A stretch of DNA of 64,000 bases from Asticcacaulis sp. MM231 (GCF_964186625.1 NZ_OZ075108.1:1736001-1800000), one strand, 5' to 3'. Counted from the stretch's first letter, positions 18,234 to 27,621 are shown. The notes: a model not told the origin generated them from the sequence alone. Numbers and translations are program-made.

Positions 18234-18974
18234 TCAGGCGATTGTTGCGGCTTGCGTTTTCCAGTTAGGAAAACTGACGGTTTCAAGCGGCGGCACCTTG
18301 CTGGCATCGGCCAGTTCGAGCATCAGGGGCACGATCTCATTGGGGTGCGGCAGGCTCTGCGGATCTTCGCCGGGATAGGCAGAGGCGCGCATCCGGGTGC
18401 GCATAGCGCCCGGGGATAGAATTGCAGCGCGAATAGGCGTGATCTCAACCTCATCCGCCCAGGCGCGTACAAGGGTTTCCATCGCGGCCTTCGTAGCGCC
18501 ATAAGGGCCCCAGAAAGCGCGGCCAGCCGTCACGCTTTCGCTGGTGGTAAAGAAGATGGCGCGGCCGGCGGTCGATTGGCGCAACAGTGGCTCCAGCGCT
18601 CGCAACAAACGCCATGTGGCCGAAAGGTTGACGGTAACGATCTTGTCGAAATCCTTGGGCTCATGGTGCGTGACCGGAGACAAGGTGCCGGAAATAGCGG
18701 CGGCATGGACCACGACATCGATGCGACCGAAGCGCTCAAAAAGCACGGCACTCAGGCGCTCGAAAGCATCGCCATCGGTGATATCAAAGGGAATTAAGGT
18801 TGCGTGCTGGCCGGTGGCGGCGAAAATCTCGTCGTCGAGTTCTTCAAGACCGGCCTTGGAACGCGCGCAGGCGATAACCTGTGCGCCGTCCTTGGCCAGC
18901 CCCAGTGCGCAGGCACGACCAATGCCGCGTGAGGCCCCGGTGATCAGAGCGATACGGCCGGCTTGTGAAGTCAT
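18234..18974 (-). CDS. Short-chain dehydrogenase/reductase
   Basis: This 246-residue classical SDR has a Rossmann fold with the cofactor motif TGASRGIGRA (about 14-23), the structural motif VVHAAAISG (NNAG-like, altered), a Ser in FFTTSESV, and YGATK (Tyr and Lys of the active site). The Arg in CARSK after beta-2 suggests NADP(H) preference. The substrate cannot be read from the sequence. It lies downstream of purF on the same strand but behind a strong terminator (18987-19025), so it is probably transcribed separately or by read-through. Its own terminator follows the stop codon. Confidence 0.88.
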   Translation of the reverse strand: MTSQAGRIALITGASRGIGRACALGLAKDGAQVIACARSKAGLEELDDEIFAATGQHATLIPFDITDGDAFERLSAVLFERFGRIDVVVHAAAISGTLSPVTHHEPKDFDKIVTVNLSATWRLLRALEPLLRQSTAGRAIFFTTSESVTAGRAFWGPYGATKAAMETLVRAWADEVEITPIRAAILSPGAMRTRMRASAYPGEDPQSLPHPNEIVPLMLELADASKVPPLETVSFPNWKTQAATIA

Positions 18975-18986
18975 GAGAGCGTTCCA

Positions 18987-19025
18987 TAAAAATATGACGC
19001 GCTTTCCATTTTAAAAGCGCGTCAT
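18987..19025 (-). terminator. Rho-independent terminator of purF
   Basis: A 12-bp perfect stem (ATGACGCGCTTT / AAAGCGCGTCAT) stands 14 bp downstream of the purF stop codon. On the minus strand it is followed by ATTTTTATGG. The T run sits just upstream of the SDR start, which partly isolates that gene. Confidence 0.85.
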
Positions 19026-19039
19026 ACCTGTAGCGGATA

Positions 19040-20551
19040 TCAGTGGCTGTTGGCCAGCAGCGAAAGCTGCGCGCCGGCGTTTTCACCCTCGGCCTGCGCG
19101 CCTTCACGGTCGGTCAGGCGGGTTGGGTATTCACCGGTGAAATAGTGATCGGTGAATTGCGGTTGCGCGTTGTTGCGACCATTAAGGCCCATGGCTTTGT
19201 AAAGACCATCGACCGACAGGAAGCCGAGGCTGTCGCATTCCAACTTCTGGCGCATTTCTTCCAGCGTGTGATTGGCGGCCAGCAGCTTTTCGCGGTCCGG
19301 CATGTCGATGCCGTAGAAATCGGGCCACATGATGGGCGGTGAGGCGGAACGCAGGTGGACTTCCTTGGCGCCGGCGGCACGAACCATGCGGACGATCTTG
19401 ACCGAGGTGGTGCCGCGCACGATGGAGTTGTCGATCAGGATGACCTTCTTGCCTTCAAGCACGATGCGGTTGGGTGCATGCTTCTTGCGCACGCCGAGGT
19501 CGCGGATGCCTTGCGTCGGCTGTATAAAGGTGCGGCCGACATAATGGTTGCGGATAATGCCGAGTTCAAACGGCAGGCCCGATTGTTCGGCAAAACCGAG
19601 CGCGGCGGGCACGCCCGAATCCGGCACAGGCACGACGATATCGGCATCGGCGGGGTGCTCAATGGCAAGCTGGCGGCCCATGCGCTTGCGCACATCGTAG
19701 ATCGACTTGCCGTTCACGACGCTGTCGGGGCGAGCGAAATAGATATATTCAAACAGGCACGGACGGGCGGATTTGACACCGAAAGGCTTGAACGAGGTCA
19801 GGCCATTTTCATCGATCTGTACCACTTCGCCATGCTCGACGTCGCGCACGAAGTTGGCGCCGATCATATCAAGCGCGCAGGTTTCGGAAGCGAAGACGTA
19901 GGATTCGCCAAGCTTGCCAATAACCAGCGGACGGATTCCGAGCGGATCACGTGCGCCGATCAGCATGCTCTTGGTCAGGGCCACCAGCGCGAATCCGCCT
20001 TCGATGTGACGCAGGGCGTCCATGAAGCGATCGATGATCTTGAGCGAGCGCGAACGGGCGATCAGATGCAAAATGACCTCCGAATTGGAGGTCGACTGGA
20101 AGATGGAACCTTCGCTGACCAGTTTGGTGCGCAGGTGCATGAAGTTGGTGAGATTGCCGTTGTGGGCGATGGCGATGCCACCGTCATCCAGATCGGCGAA
20201 CATCGGCTGGATGTTGCGGATGAAGGCGCCGCCGGCTGTTGAATAACGTGTGTGGCCGATGGCGGCGCGGCCTTTGAGGCGGCTGACGATCTCGGGCTGC
20301 GTGAAGACATCACCGACAAGGCCGTGTTCGCGTTCGGTATAGAAGCGCTTGCCATCGCAGGAGGCGATGCCGCAGGCCTCTTCGCCGCGGTGTTGCAGGG
20401 CGTGCATGCCCAGAACCGTAATGGCGCTGGCGTCATCGATGCCGTAAACGCCGAACACGCCGCATTCCAGGCGGGGGCGGTCGTCTTCGGAATCGCGCAG
20501 ATGGGCTTGAGGATCGGTGAGAGCAGACAGTTCAGGCTGAGACAACAGCAT
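19040..20551 (-). CDS. purF: Amidophosphoribosyltransferase
   Basis: PurF makes 5-phosphoribosylamine from PRPP and glutamine, the first step of purine synthesis. The 503-residue product has a 29-residue propeptide before CGVFGVYG, so processing should expose Cys30 as the N-terminal nucleophile. The PRPP-binding motif is VILIDNSIVRGTTS. In the Bacillus-type enzyme a CxxC segment before the FTGKYPT-like motif binds a [4Fe-4S] cluster. The matching segment here (NNAQPQFTDHYFTGEYPT) has no cysteine, so an iron-sulfur cluster is unlikely. The gene follows cvpA by 56 bp, the same order as E. coli cvpA-purF. AAGAGA precedes the start. Confidence 0.95.
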   Translation of the reverse strand: MLLSQPELSALTDPQAHLRDSEDDRPRLECGVFGVYGIDDASAITVLGMHALQHRGEEACGIASCDGKRFYTEREHGLVGDVFTQPEIVSRLKGRAAIGHTRYSTAGGAFIRNIQPMFADLDDGGIAIAHNGNLTNFMHLRTKLVSEGSIFQSTSNSEVILHLIARSRSLKIIDRFMDALRHIEGGFALVALTKSMLIGARDPLGIRPLVIGKLGESYVFASETCALDMIGANFVRDVEHGEVVQIDENGLTSFKPFGVKSARPCLFEYIYFARPDSVVNGKSIYDVRKRMGRQLAIEHPADADIVVPVPDSGVPAALGFAEQSGLPFELGIIRNHYVGRTFIQPTQGIRDLGVRKKHAPNRIVLEGKKVILIDNSIVRGTTSVKIVRMVRAAGAKEVHLRSASPPIMWPDFYGIDMPDREKLLAANHTLEEMRQKLECDSLGFLSVDGLYKAMGLNGRNNAQPQFTDHYFTGEYPTRLTDREGAQAEGENAGAQLSLLANSH

Positions 20552-20607
20552 GGAATCTCTTTTCTAAAACGCAGTGACCGTCCGCAGGGGGAGACCGGAG
20601 GGTCAGA

Positions 20608-21108
20608 TTACTTCTGGTTTTCAACCACCCGATTGGCCGCACTCGTACCCGTGGGGACGAAGGCCTGGATGATTTTGGCGCATTTGACGCTCAACGGGTA
20701 GATCTTCGCGCCGCGGAACCAGTTGGGTTGCCGGTCAATAGGCGTGACCAGCGAAAAAAGCAAATGGAATACGCCCAAAACGACCAGTGTACGGAAGATT
20801 CCGATGCCGACACCCAGAACGCGATCGAAGGTATTGAGTGCCTTCTGTTTCTGCACCTTGTCCGAGAGCGCATGGCCCAGGTAGCGGATGCCGAAATAGA
20901 TCATCAGGAAAATGATGAAGGCGCCAAGGTAGGCGGTTATGGTGTCGAGATGGAAGGTTTTGGCGAGAAAGGGTTGAGACATAAAGGAAATGAACATCGC
21001 CAGAAAGAAGGAGATCAGGTTGACCAACTCCTTGGTGGCGCCGCGCACGGCGCCTGCGAAACACGATATGGCCAGGAGGGCCAGAAAGATGAAATCGTAG
21101 GCTTCCAT
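20608..21108 (-). CDS. cvpA: CvpA-family membrane protein
   Basis: This 166-residue inner-membrane protein has four predicted helices (about 5-22, 31-48, 61-80 and 103-122). It carries the family pattern FIFLALLAISCFAGAVRG near the N-terminus and RYLGHALSDKVQK in the middle. CvpA was first linked to colicin V production and also to envelope stress tolerance; the molecular role is unsettled. An upstream extension of the frame is open to 21186, but the ATG at 21108 has GGGGGA 4 nt upstream and gives the usual N-terminus. It sits between radA and purF on the same strand, the classical cvpA-purF pairing. Confidence 0.9.
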   Translation of the reverse strand: MEAYDFIFLALLAISCFAGAVRGATKELVNLISFFLAMFISFMSQPFLAKTFHLDTITAYLGAFIIFLMIYFGIRYLGHALSDKVQKQKALNTFDRVLGVGIGIFRTLVVLGVFHLLFSLVTPIDRQPNWFRGAKIYPLSVKCAKIIQAFVPTGTSAANRVVENQK

Positions 21109-21260
21109 GTTATCCCCCATATGTGATGGCCGCCGCCATTTTCCAGTCCTGTGCGCATTTTTAATAAAAACGTGGGCGATCGCCATGTCAATAAACGACT
21201 GGAACAGTCTTATTCATAGCATCGGCAGGCTGCGTTAACAATATAGCTTAACCCTGAGCA

Positions 21261-22634
21261 TCAGGCGGTCTGGGGGAAAAGTCCGGTTACGGCATCGACG
21301 AGGGTGGTATAACCGCGCACCTGAACAGGCGCATTTTCGGCAACCGATTGGGCGGTGACGGCACTGGAAAAGCCCAGTTTCAGCGCTTCCTTAAGGCGTC
21401 CTTCAGCGCGGGAGACCGAGCGAATATCACCGGACAGGCTGATCTCGCCAAACACCACGCAATCGCGCGGCAAGGGCTGATCCGTCAGGGCCGAAACAAG
21501 CGCCAGAGCGGCGCAGAGATCCCCGGCCGGCTCGGAAATGCGCAAGCCACCGGCGACATTGAGATAAACATCTTTCTGGCCGAAGCCTACGCCACAGCGT
21601 GATTCCAGCACGGCCAGGATCATGGCCAACCGACCGGAATCCCAGCCGACGACGGCGCGGCGTGGCGTGCCGTAGGCCGAGGGGGCCACCAGGGCCTGAA
21701 CCTCGACCAGAACGGGCCGCGAGCCTTCGATTCCGGCGAAAACCGCCGAGCCCGAAGCGCGTTCGTGACCATCGCCGAGGAACAGAGCGGAAGGATTGGG
21801 CACTTCGCGCAGGCCGGCATCGCCCATCTCGAACACCCCGATCTCGTCGGTGGCGCCGAAACGGTTCTTGGTGCCGCGCAGGATGCGGAACGGATAGCCG
21901 CGCTCGCCTTCAAACGACAGGACGGCATCGACCATGTGCTCGACCACACGCGGACCGGCGATCTGGCCTTCCTTGGTGACGTGGCCGACCATAATAATGG
22001 AGGTCGATCGCTTCTTGGCCAGCCGCACCAGTTCGCCGGCACAGGCGCGCACCTGTGATACCGAACCTTGCGCGGCCTCGACCGCATCCGACCACAGGGT
22101 CTGAATGGAATCGATGATGACCAGATCAAACTTTTCGCGTTTCAGCGATTCCAGAATGGTGCGCAGGGCGGTTTCGGCGGCCAGATTAACCGGCGCCTTG
22201 GAAAGCCCCATGCGTGAGGCGCGGCCACGAATTTGCTCAACGGCTTCCTCACCAGAAATATAGGCCACTTTCAGGTTTTTAAGCGCGGCATTGGCAGCGA
22301 CTTGCAAAAGAAGGGTCGATTTGCCAACGCCGGGATCGCCGGCAATCAGGATGGCTGAACCCGGCACGACACCACCGCCGCACACGCGATCGAATTCCTC
22401 GATCCCCGTCACCATGCGGACGGGTATGGCGTCTTCGCTTTCAAGCGTTTCAAATTGGAGTTTGTTCAGGCGCGAGATTTTGCCGGCGACTTCCGGCTTT
22501 AGCCCACCCGGTGGCGCGCTAGAGGCTTCCTGCACCAAGGTATTCCACTGGCCGCAGCCGCTGCACTGACCCGCCCATTTGTTATGGACGTTGCCGCAGG
22601 ACTGACAGACATAGATGGCGGAATCGCGGGCCAT
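21261..22634 (-). CDS. radA: DNA repair protein RadA
   Basis: RadA is a RecA-like hexameric helicase that drives branch migration of recombination intermediates. The 457-residue protein has an N-terminal C4 zinc finger (CQSCGNVHNKWAGQCSGCG), a Walker A motif GDPGVGKSTLL, the RadA-specific motif RGTKNRFGATDEIGVFEM, and a C-terminal Lon-protease-like domain (from about residue 290) that lacks proteolytic function in this family. The length is normal. It follows dnaB by about 65 bp on the same strand, and cvpA lies about 150 bp further on. Confidence 0.96.
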   Translation of the reverse strand: MARDSAIYVCQSCGNVHNKWAGQCSGCGQWNTLVQEASSAPPGGLKPEVAGKISRLNKLQFETLESEDAIPVRMVTGIEEFDRVCGGGVVPGSAILIAGDPGVGKSTLLLQVAANAALKNLKVAYISGEEAVEQIRGRASRMGLSKAPVNLAAETALRTILESLKREKFDLVIIDSIQTLWSDAVEAAQGSVSQVRACAGELVRLAKKRSTSIIMVGHVTKEGQIAGPRVVEHMVDAVLSFEGERGYPFRILRGTKNRFGATDEIGVFEMGDAGLREVPNPSALFLGDGHERASGSAVFAGIEGSRPVLVEVQALVAPSAYGTPRRAVVGWDSGRLAMILAVLESRCGVGFGQKDVYLNVAGGLRISEPAGDLCAALALVSALTDQPLPRDCVVFGEISLSGDIRSVSRAEGRLKEALKLGFSSAVTAQSVAENAPVQVRGYTTLVDAVTGLFPQTA

Positions 22635-22698
22635 GACACACTCATATGAAGTTATTTGTTCTTCATATGTTCCAATTTTGTGCCCGTGTCAATGAAGA

Positions 22699-24180
22699 CT
22701 ATTCGTAATTGCTCTCATATAGGTGGCTATTCGCCAGGTTTCCAAAGCGCACCGTGTTGGCGTCGAAGGAGACGCGGACGGTGCCGATCGGGCCGTGGCG
22801 CTGCTTGCCGATAATGACTTCGGCGACGTTACGCGTACGATCCATGTCTTCCTGCCAGGTCAGGTGTTCCGGTGTGCCTTCGCGTGGTTCGGCGCGTCCA
22901 AGGTAATAGCTTTCACGATAAACGAACATCACGATATCGGCGTCCTGCTCGATCGAGCCGGATTCGCGCAGGTCGGAGAGTTGCGGGCGTTTATCGTCGC
23001 GGCTTTCGACCTGACGTGACAACTGGGAGAGGGCGATGACCGGTATGGCCAGTTCCTTAGCGAGGGTTTTCAGGCCCATGGTGATGGTAGAAACTTCCTG
23101 CACGCGGTTCATGGTGGAATTGCCGATGGTGACGAGCTGGAGGTAGTCGACGATTAGACAATCAAGTCCGGAGGTGCGCTTCAGGCGGCGGGCGCGGGCG
23201 GTCAGCTTAGCGAGCGTGATGCCGCCGGTGTCATCGATATAAAGCGGGCACGCGCTGATCTCCATGGCGGCCTCCTTGATCTGCATGAATTCGCCGGGAT
23301 TGATCTCGCCTTTGCGGATCTTGTCGGAGGGCACGCCCGACGCATCGGAGAGCAGACGGCCAGCCAACTGGTCGGCGGACATTTCGAGCGAGTAGAAGGC
23401 AACGACGCCGCCGCGCACGGTTTTGCGCGTACCGTCCGGTTGCGGCTCGTAAGCGTAATTCTTGGCGATATTCATGGCGATGTTGGTCGCCAGAGCGGTT
23501 TTCCCCATCGAGGGGCGTCCGGCCAGGATGATCAGGTCGGACTTGTGCAGACCGCCGATCTGCTTGTCGAGATCGGTCAAACCTGTGGAAACACCGGCAA
23601 GACCGCCATCGCGGTGGAAAGCTTCTTCGGCGTGATTGAGTGCGCCGGCGACGGCATCAGAGAAGCTGACGAAGCCGGTCGAGGAACTGCCGGATTCCGC
23701 CATCGAAAACAGTTGCAATTCAGCGGCTTCGATCTGTTCGCGGGCATCCTGTTCACCAATGGCCGACTTGGCGATTTCACCACCGAGACGGATCAGTTCG
23801 CGGCGCAGGGCCAGGTCGTAGATGACGCGGGCGTAGTCATTGGCATTGGCGGCCGGCGGGGCGCGATCGACGAGATCGGCGAAATAGCGAATGCCGCCGA
23901 GATCCTGAAAGGCCTGGTCTGCCTTGAATTTATCCAGCAAAACAATCGGTTCTGCCAAGTGGCCGACGCGGATCTGCTCTTCGATCACAGCAAAAAGGCG
24001 CTGGTGGAAAGGCTCATAAAAGTGGCGCGGTTGCAGGCCGTCGTACAGTCGCTCATAGGCGCCATTGTCGAACAGCAGGCAGCCCAACAGGGCCTGTTCC
24101 GCTTCAAGGTTGTGCGGAATGGTGGAGGGCGCTTCGGAAGCGGCGTGGGGCGGGGAAAGGGTATCAGGCATGGCGGGCAT
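22699..24180 (-). CDS. dnaB: Replicative DNA helicase DnaB
   Basis: DnaB is the hexameric 5'-3' helicase of the replisome. The 493-residue protein has the N-terminal DnaG-interaction domain (about 25-125, EAEQALLGCLLFDNGAYE), a linker, and the RecA-like motor with Walker A GRPSMGKTALATNIA (about 222-236), LDCLIVDYLQL (Walker B) and SRQVESRDDKRPQLSDLRESG. No intein interrupts the P-loop. ATGs at 24180 and 24171 are both possible starts. It heads a minus-strand series dnaB-radA-cvpA-purF. A 15-bp dyad (24259-24273) lies about 80 bp upstream. Confidence 0.97.
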   Translation of the reverse strand: MPAMPDTLSPPHAASEAPSTIPHNLEAEQALLGCLLFDNGAYERLYDGLQPRHFYEPFHQRLFAVIEEQIRVGHLAEPIVLLDKFKADQAFQDLGGIRYFADLVDRAPPAANANDYARVIYDLALRRELIRLGGEIAKSAIGEQDAREQIEAAELQLFSMAESGSSSTGFVSFSDAVAGALNHAEEAFHRDGGLAGVSTGLTDLDKQIGGLHKSDLIILAGRPSMGKTALATNIAMNIAKNYAYEPQPDGTRKTVRGGVVAFYSLEMSADQLAGRLLSDASGVPSDKIRKGEINPGEFMQIKEAAMEISACPLYIDDTGGITLAKLTARARRLKRTSGLDCLIVDYLQLVTIGNSTMNRVQEVSTITMGLKTLAKELAIPVIALSQLSRQVESRDDKRPQLSDLRESGSIEQDADIVMFVYRESYYLGRAEPREGTPEHLTWQEDMDRTRNVAEVIIGKQRHGPIGTVRVSFDANTVRFGNLANSHLYESNYE

Positions 24181-24258
24181 TAAGAGAGTTAAGACAGGAA
24201 AGGCAAGGGCTGTCCCGGCAAATTCTCCGGCCGCTAACAGCTATCCACTTAAGGCCTT

Positions 24259-24273
24259 TTCACAGCCTGTGAA
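24259..24273 (-). promoter_or_regulatory. Dyad upstream of dnaB, possible operator
   Basis: TTCACAG-C-CTGTGAA is a perfect 7-bp inverted repeat with a 1-nt centre, located 79 bp upstream of the dnaB start. No known regulator site is matched with confidence. Confidence 0.35.
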
Positions 24274-24305
24274 CTATGGGGATAGAATCTTGTCATGATA
24301 GAATG

Positions 24306-24337
24306 AAAAACCCCTCGCTGGCGAATTCTGCGAGGGG
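24306..24337 (-). terminator. Rho-independent terminator of the TonB-dependent receptor gene
   Basis: An 8-bp stem (CCCCTCGC / GCGAGGGG) is followed on the minus strand by TTTTT (complement of 24306-24310). It lies about 65 bp after the receptor stop codon. Confidence 0.85.
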
Positions 24338-24382
24338 AATTTAGCTGCCGAAATCTCAACATAGTCTGTCACGATTCCGGGT

Positions 24383-24401
24383 GAAGGGCCTGTGGCCCTT
24401 C
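24383..24401. repeat. Hairpin at the receptor stop codon, related to the 120-bp repeat
   Basis: GAAGGGCC-TGT-GGCCCTTC forms an 8-bp perfect stem that overlaps the receptor stop codon. The core GGGCCTGTGGCCC is identical to the first hairpin of the repeat copy at 38280-38396. No T run follows on the minus strand, so it is not a typical terminator. Confidence 0.6.
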
Positions 24402-26821
24402 TACCAGGTTTGGCTGAGTTTGGCGTAGAGATACCGGCCGTTGAAGCCGAACGGTGAGAAGCGGGTGAAGGCCAGCGCGCCAACACCGTTGCCGCTGGTG
24501 ACGTTCAGGTCCGCGCGGGTCTTGTTCGGATATTCATCGAAGAGATTGTCCGCCCCCAGCGTGACCGTGGTGCCAGTGCCGAAGCGATAGCTGGCCGACA
24601 GGTCGACAAGCGTGTGGTCGCCGGAATGAATATCCTTGGCGATGTCGGCATTGGGGTCGATGACATCACCATAATAGGTGGCGCGGCCATTGACGATCCA
24701 TTGCCCCTTCGTCCAGTCGACGGCCAGCGTCGCCTTATCTTCGGGCGATGAGTTGGTCAGGATGACCTGACGCACGCGGGCGAAGAGAACCGGTTGCGGA
24801 TTAAGCGGCGAATTATCGAGCGCGTTTAGGCTGTCGATCTCGGTCTCGTTGTGGTTATAGGCCAGCGAGATATTGAAGCGTCCGAAATCGGTTGGCAGGC
24901 GATAATTGGCGACCAGATCGAGGCCATTGGTCGTGGTGTCGGCGCCATTGATAAAGAAGCGCGCGGCTGAGACACCATAAGGCGCCAATAGAGTAGCGAC
25001 CTGAGGGGAGAAACTCCTGGAGATATTCTCGGACAACAGAATGCGATCTTCGATCTTGATGCTGTAGGCATCGAGTGTCACTTCAAACGGACCGCTGTGC
25101 CAGACGCCGCCCAGGGTGTAGTTGGTCGATTTTTCCGCCTTCAAAGGCTCGGCGCCCAGAGCGATGGCGACATTGCTGGTGGCCGGGAAGGTGCCGGTTT
25201 CGACAATCTTGCCGACGCTGCCGCTGGTATCGAGAACGCTGGCGGTCGAGGTGAAGTATTGCTGTGCCAGGGAGGGCGCGCGGAAGCCGGTGGAGACCGA
25301 TCCGCGAACGGCAAAACTGTCGGTCAGCTTGTAACGGGCCGCCAGCTTGCCGGAGACATTATCGCCGAAATCGGAATAGTTTTCAGCGCGGATGGCGGCG
25401 TCGAAGCTGAAGCGGTCGGTGACGTCGGCCGCGACATCGGCATAGACGCCGATATTGTTGCGGTCTTCATTGACGACATTGCTGGGCTGGAAACCGCCGA
25501 AGCCTTGCGCGCCGGCCAATTTCGTGGTGAGCGGGCCAAGCGCATAGGATTGCACGTCGCCGGCCTTGATTTCATAGGTTTCCTGGCGTGCTTCGAGACC
25601 GAGCGCGAGGGTCAGCGGACTGGCCCAGCCAGAGATGGCAAACGGACGGCTGATATCCGCATTGAAAACGGTCTGGTCGTACTTTAGCTGGCCATCGTAG
25701 AAATCACGTTGCGAGGCGGCGCCGTAGGATGGGCTGATGCTATTGAGCGTGTAATAGTCGAGCTTGTTGCCGCCTGCGCTTAAGGAAAAATCGCTGGTCC
25801 ATTCACCGAGATTGCCACGTACGCCGACTGCGGCTGAATAGTCCTTCGACTGGGCGTTAATGATCGGCAGGAAACCGAAGGGGTAGACCTCGGATACATT
25901 GCCGGAAGCATCGGCATGGCGGAAGAAGGCCGCGCTCTTGGAGTCGAGGTCGGATAGGCTGGCATTGCCATAAAGTGTCCAGTTGTCATTCAGCGGTTTG
26001 CCAGCGTTGACGAAGAAACTGTAGCTCGATTGGGCAGGATCGCCATAGCGGCTGGTGACGACGGCCGGGGAGACAAGGGCGTCGATATCGCCGCGCGAGG
26101 TTGGATTGCGGCGGCGGGTTTCACCGGAAATCGTCAGGAAGCCATCGGAGCCGAGCGGCAGACCGACCCAGCCGGAAACATTGGTCGTACCGCCATCGGA
26201 GGCGTGGCGTGATGAGTTGGCGGCCTTGATGTCGGTATCGTATTCGCCGTAGGAAACGCTCAGCCCGCCGCCGTGATTGGCTTCGCGCAGGTGCAGGTTG
26301 ATGACGCCGGCGATAGCGTCAGAGCCATATTGCGCCGAGGCGCCATCGCGCAGAACTTCGAGACGGTCAAGCGCGGCTTCCGGAATAGCGTTGAGGTCGA
26401 CCGCGGAGGATCCGCGACCGGTGGCGCCATTGACGTTGACCAGCGCCGAACTGTGGCGACGCTTGCCATTGACCAGAACCAGGGTCTGATCGGGCGACAG
26501 GCCGCGCAAGGACGCCGGGCGGACATTATCAGTGCCATCAACGCCGGCAGGGCGCGGGAAGTTCAGGCTGGGCGTTACGCGCGACAGACCTTGCGCCAGT
26601 TCGGTTGAGCCCTGAGCGGCCAGGCTGGCGGCGGTAATCACGTCGACCGGTGCCAGTGTATCGAGGCGGGAGCGCTTGCTGGCGCGCTGGCCGGTGACGA
26701 CGACCTGTGTGGGCTCGTCCGCGGCGGCAGCCGGCTCGGCATCCTGGGCGAAGGTCTGAGTGGTCAAAACGGCCGAGAGGGACAGGACAAGAGCGGTCGT
26801 TACATAGAGACGTTTGGACAT
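24401..26821 (-). CDS. TonB-dependent outer membrane receptor
   Basis: This 806-residue receptor has a signal peptide (hydrophobic core about 8-22, TFAQDA cleavage region). A plug domain follows (about 38-165; QVVVTGQRASKRSRLDT, VRPASLRGLSPDQTLVLVNG and YGSDAIAGVINLHL are typical), then a 22-strand beta-barrel ending in an aromatic residue (AKLSQTW). It imports an unknown substrate using TonB energy; iron complexes, cobalamin or oligosaccharides are all possible. No periplasmic or regulator partner gene is adjacent, and there is no N-terminal FecR-type signalling extension. It is monocistronic, with a terminator downstream. Confidence 0.92.
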   Translation of the reverse strand: MSKRLYVTTALVLSLSAVLTTQTFAQDAEPAAAADEPTQVVVTGQRASKRSRLDTLAPVDVITAASLAAQGSTELAQGLSRVTPSLNFPRPAGVDGTDNVRPASLRGLSPDQTLVLVNGKRRHSSALVNVNGATGRGSSAVDLNAIPEAALDRLEVLRDGASAQYGSDAIAGVINLHLREANHGGGLSVSYGEYDTDIKAANSSRHASDGGTTNVSGWVGLPLGSDGFLTISGETRRRNPTSRGDIDALVSPAVVTSRYGDPAQSSYSFFVNAGKPLNDNWTLYGNASLSDLDSKSAAFFRHADASGNVSEVYPFGFLPIINAQSKDYSAAVGVRGNLGEWTSDFSLSAGGNKLDYYTLNSISPSYGAASQRDFYDGQLKYDQTVFNADISRPFAISGWASPLTLALGLEARQETYEIKAGDVQSYALGPLTTKLAGAQGFGGFQPSNVVNEDRNNIGVYADVAADVTDRFSFDAAIRAENYSDFGDNVSGKLAARYKLTDSFAVRGSVSTGFRAPSLAQQYFTSTASVLDTSGSVGKIVETGTFPATSNVAIALGAEPLKAEKSTNYTLGGVWHSGPFEVTLDAYSIKIEDRILLSENISRSFSPQVATLLAPYGVSAARFFINGADTTTNGLDLVANYRLPTDFGRFNISLAYNHNETEIDSLNALDNSPLNPQPVLFARVRQVILTNSSPEDKATLAVDWTKGQWIVNGRATYYGDVIDPNADIAKDIHSGDHTLVDLSASYRFGTGTTVTLGADNLFDEYPNKTRADLNVTSGNGVGALAFTRFSPFGFNGRYLYAKLSQTW

Positions 26822-27124
26822 GCGGTACTCCTTTTCGTGTCTGAGGCGAAATTTTCGGCTCAGTTTTCATGTGCTGAGACACAATTGGTCCCATTGCCGA
26901 CATATTTAAAGGGGAGTGCAGCGCAATATATGGTGAGGTTATGGGTTAGAAAAACTAATCTATTTTATGGAATTTGAAGCTAGTGAGTTAAAATACATGA
27001 TTTATATCAATGGCTTTTCAAAGTGTTATGAGCTGAAAAATGTAAGGCTGGATGTGAATCTCTAACGAGCTTATCCCGATTGTAAGTGTGGCGCCTCATT
27101 CGATGCAAGTCTGAAGCAGACAAG
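26822..27124. other. AT-rich intergenic region between receptor and cold-shock genes
   Basis: This stretch is markedly more AT-rich than its surroundings from about 26920 to 27060. It should carry the promoter for the TonB-dependent receptor (minus strand), but no -35/-10 pair stands out. I see no open frame of note and no tRNA-like fold. Confidence 0.5.
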
Positions 27125-27156
27125 AAAAACCCTCAAAGACAAGGTCTTCGAGGGTT
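27125..27156 (-). terminator. Rho-independent terminator of the cold-shock gene
   Basis: A 13-bp stem with one mismatch (AACCCTCAAAGAC / GTCTTCGAGGGTT, loop AAG) lies about 38 bp after the csp stop codon, followed on the minus strand by TTTTT. Confidence 0.88.
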
Positions 27157-27193
27157 CTAAACTTTGAAGTCATAAGGACCGAGGTCTTTAAGC

Positions 27194-27397
27194 TTAGGCC
27201 GTTTGCAGGTTGGTCGCCGAGGACTTACCTTTTTCGGTCGTCACTTCGTAGCTGATCTTTTGGTTTTCGTTCAGCGTGCGCAGACCAGCGCGTTCAACGG
27301 CCGAAATGTGGACGAACACGTCCGCACCGCCCGTATCGGGTTGAATGAAACCAAAGCCTTTAGTGGGGTTGAACCACTTAACCGTACCAGTTGCCAT
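27194..27397 (-). CDS. CspA-family cold-shock protein
   Basis: This 67-residue single-domain cold-shock protein has both RNA-binding motifs, KGFGFIQP (RNP1) and VFVHISAVE (RNP2), in an OB fold. It starts with [16 protein letters not shown] as usual. Such proteins bind single-stranded RNA/DNA and melt RNA structure. About 305 bp separate the start from the rplI stop; much of this is probably a long 5' leader, common in csp genes, although the leader folding cannot be judged by eye. A good terminator follows. Which Csp paralogue it is cannot be told. Confidence 0.94.
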   Translation of the reverse strand: MATGTVKWFNPTKGFGFIQPDTGGADVFVHISAVERAGLRTLNENQKISYEVTTEKGKSSATNLQTA

Positions 27398-27621
27398 GAT
27401 GGCCTCCGTTTAGTAATCGCACCTCGGGTGCATGAAGTACGCATGGAATTACGCGAACTTTAAATCCGAAAAGAGTGCGTCTTGGGAGCATGCCAAAAAG
27501 GCGGTCGTGCAAGTCAAACTTGAATCTCGAATGACCTGAACATACCTCTTTTCTAAGTAAAAGCAAGGCTGATCGAATTTAAGCTATAAACTGACTGTGA
27601 TCGCCCTGTTACCAGGCAAAG
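27398..27621 (-). other. Leader/promoter region of the cold-shock gene
   Basis: These 224 bp upstream of csp have no plausible gene. They should hold the csp promoter and an untranslated leader on the minus strand. I find no convincing consensus promoter and no clear cold-box element. Confidence 0.45.

Noticed and set aside
21235..21253. TTAA-N9-TTAA resembling a CtrA site after radA
   Set aside because: Spacing is 9 rather than 7 and the site lies at a gene end, so it is unlikely to be functional.
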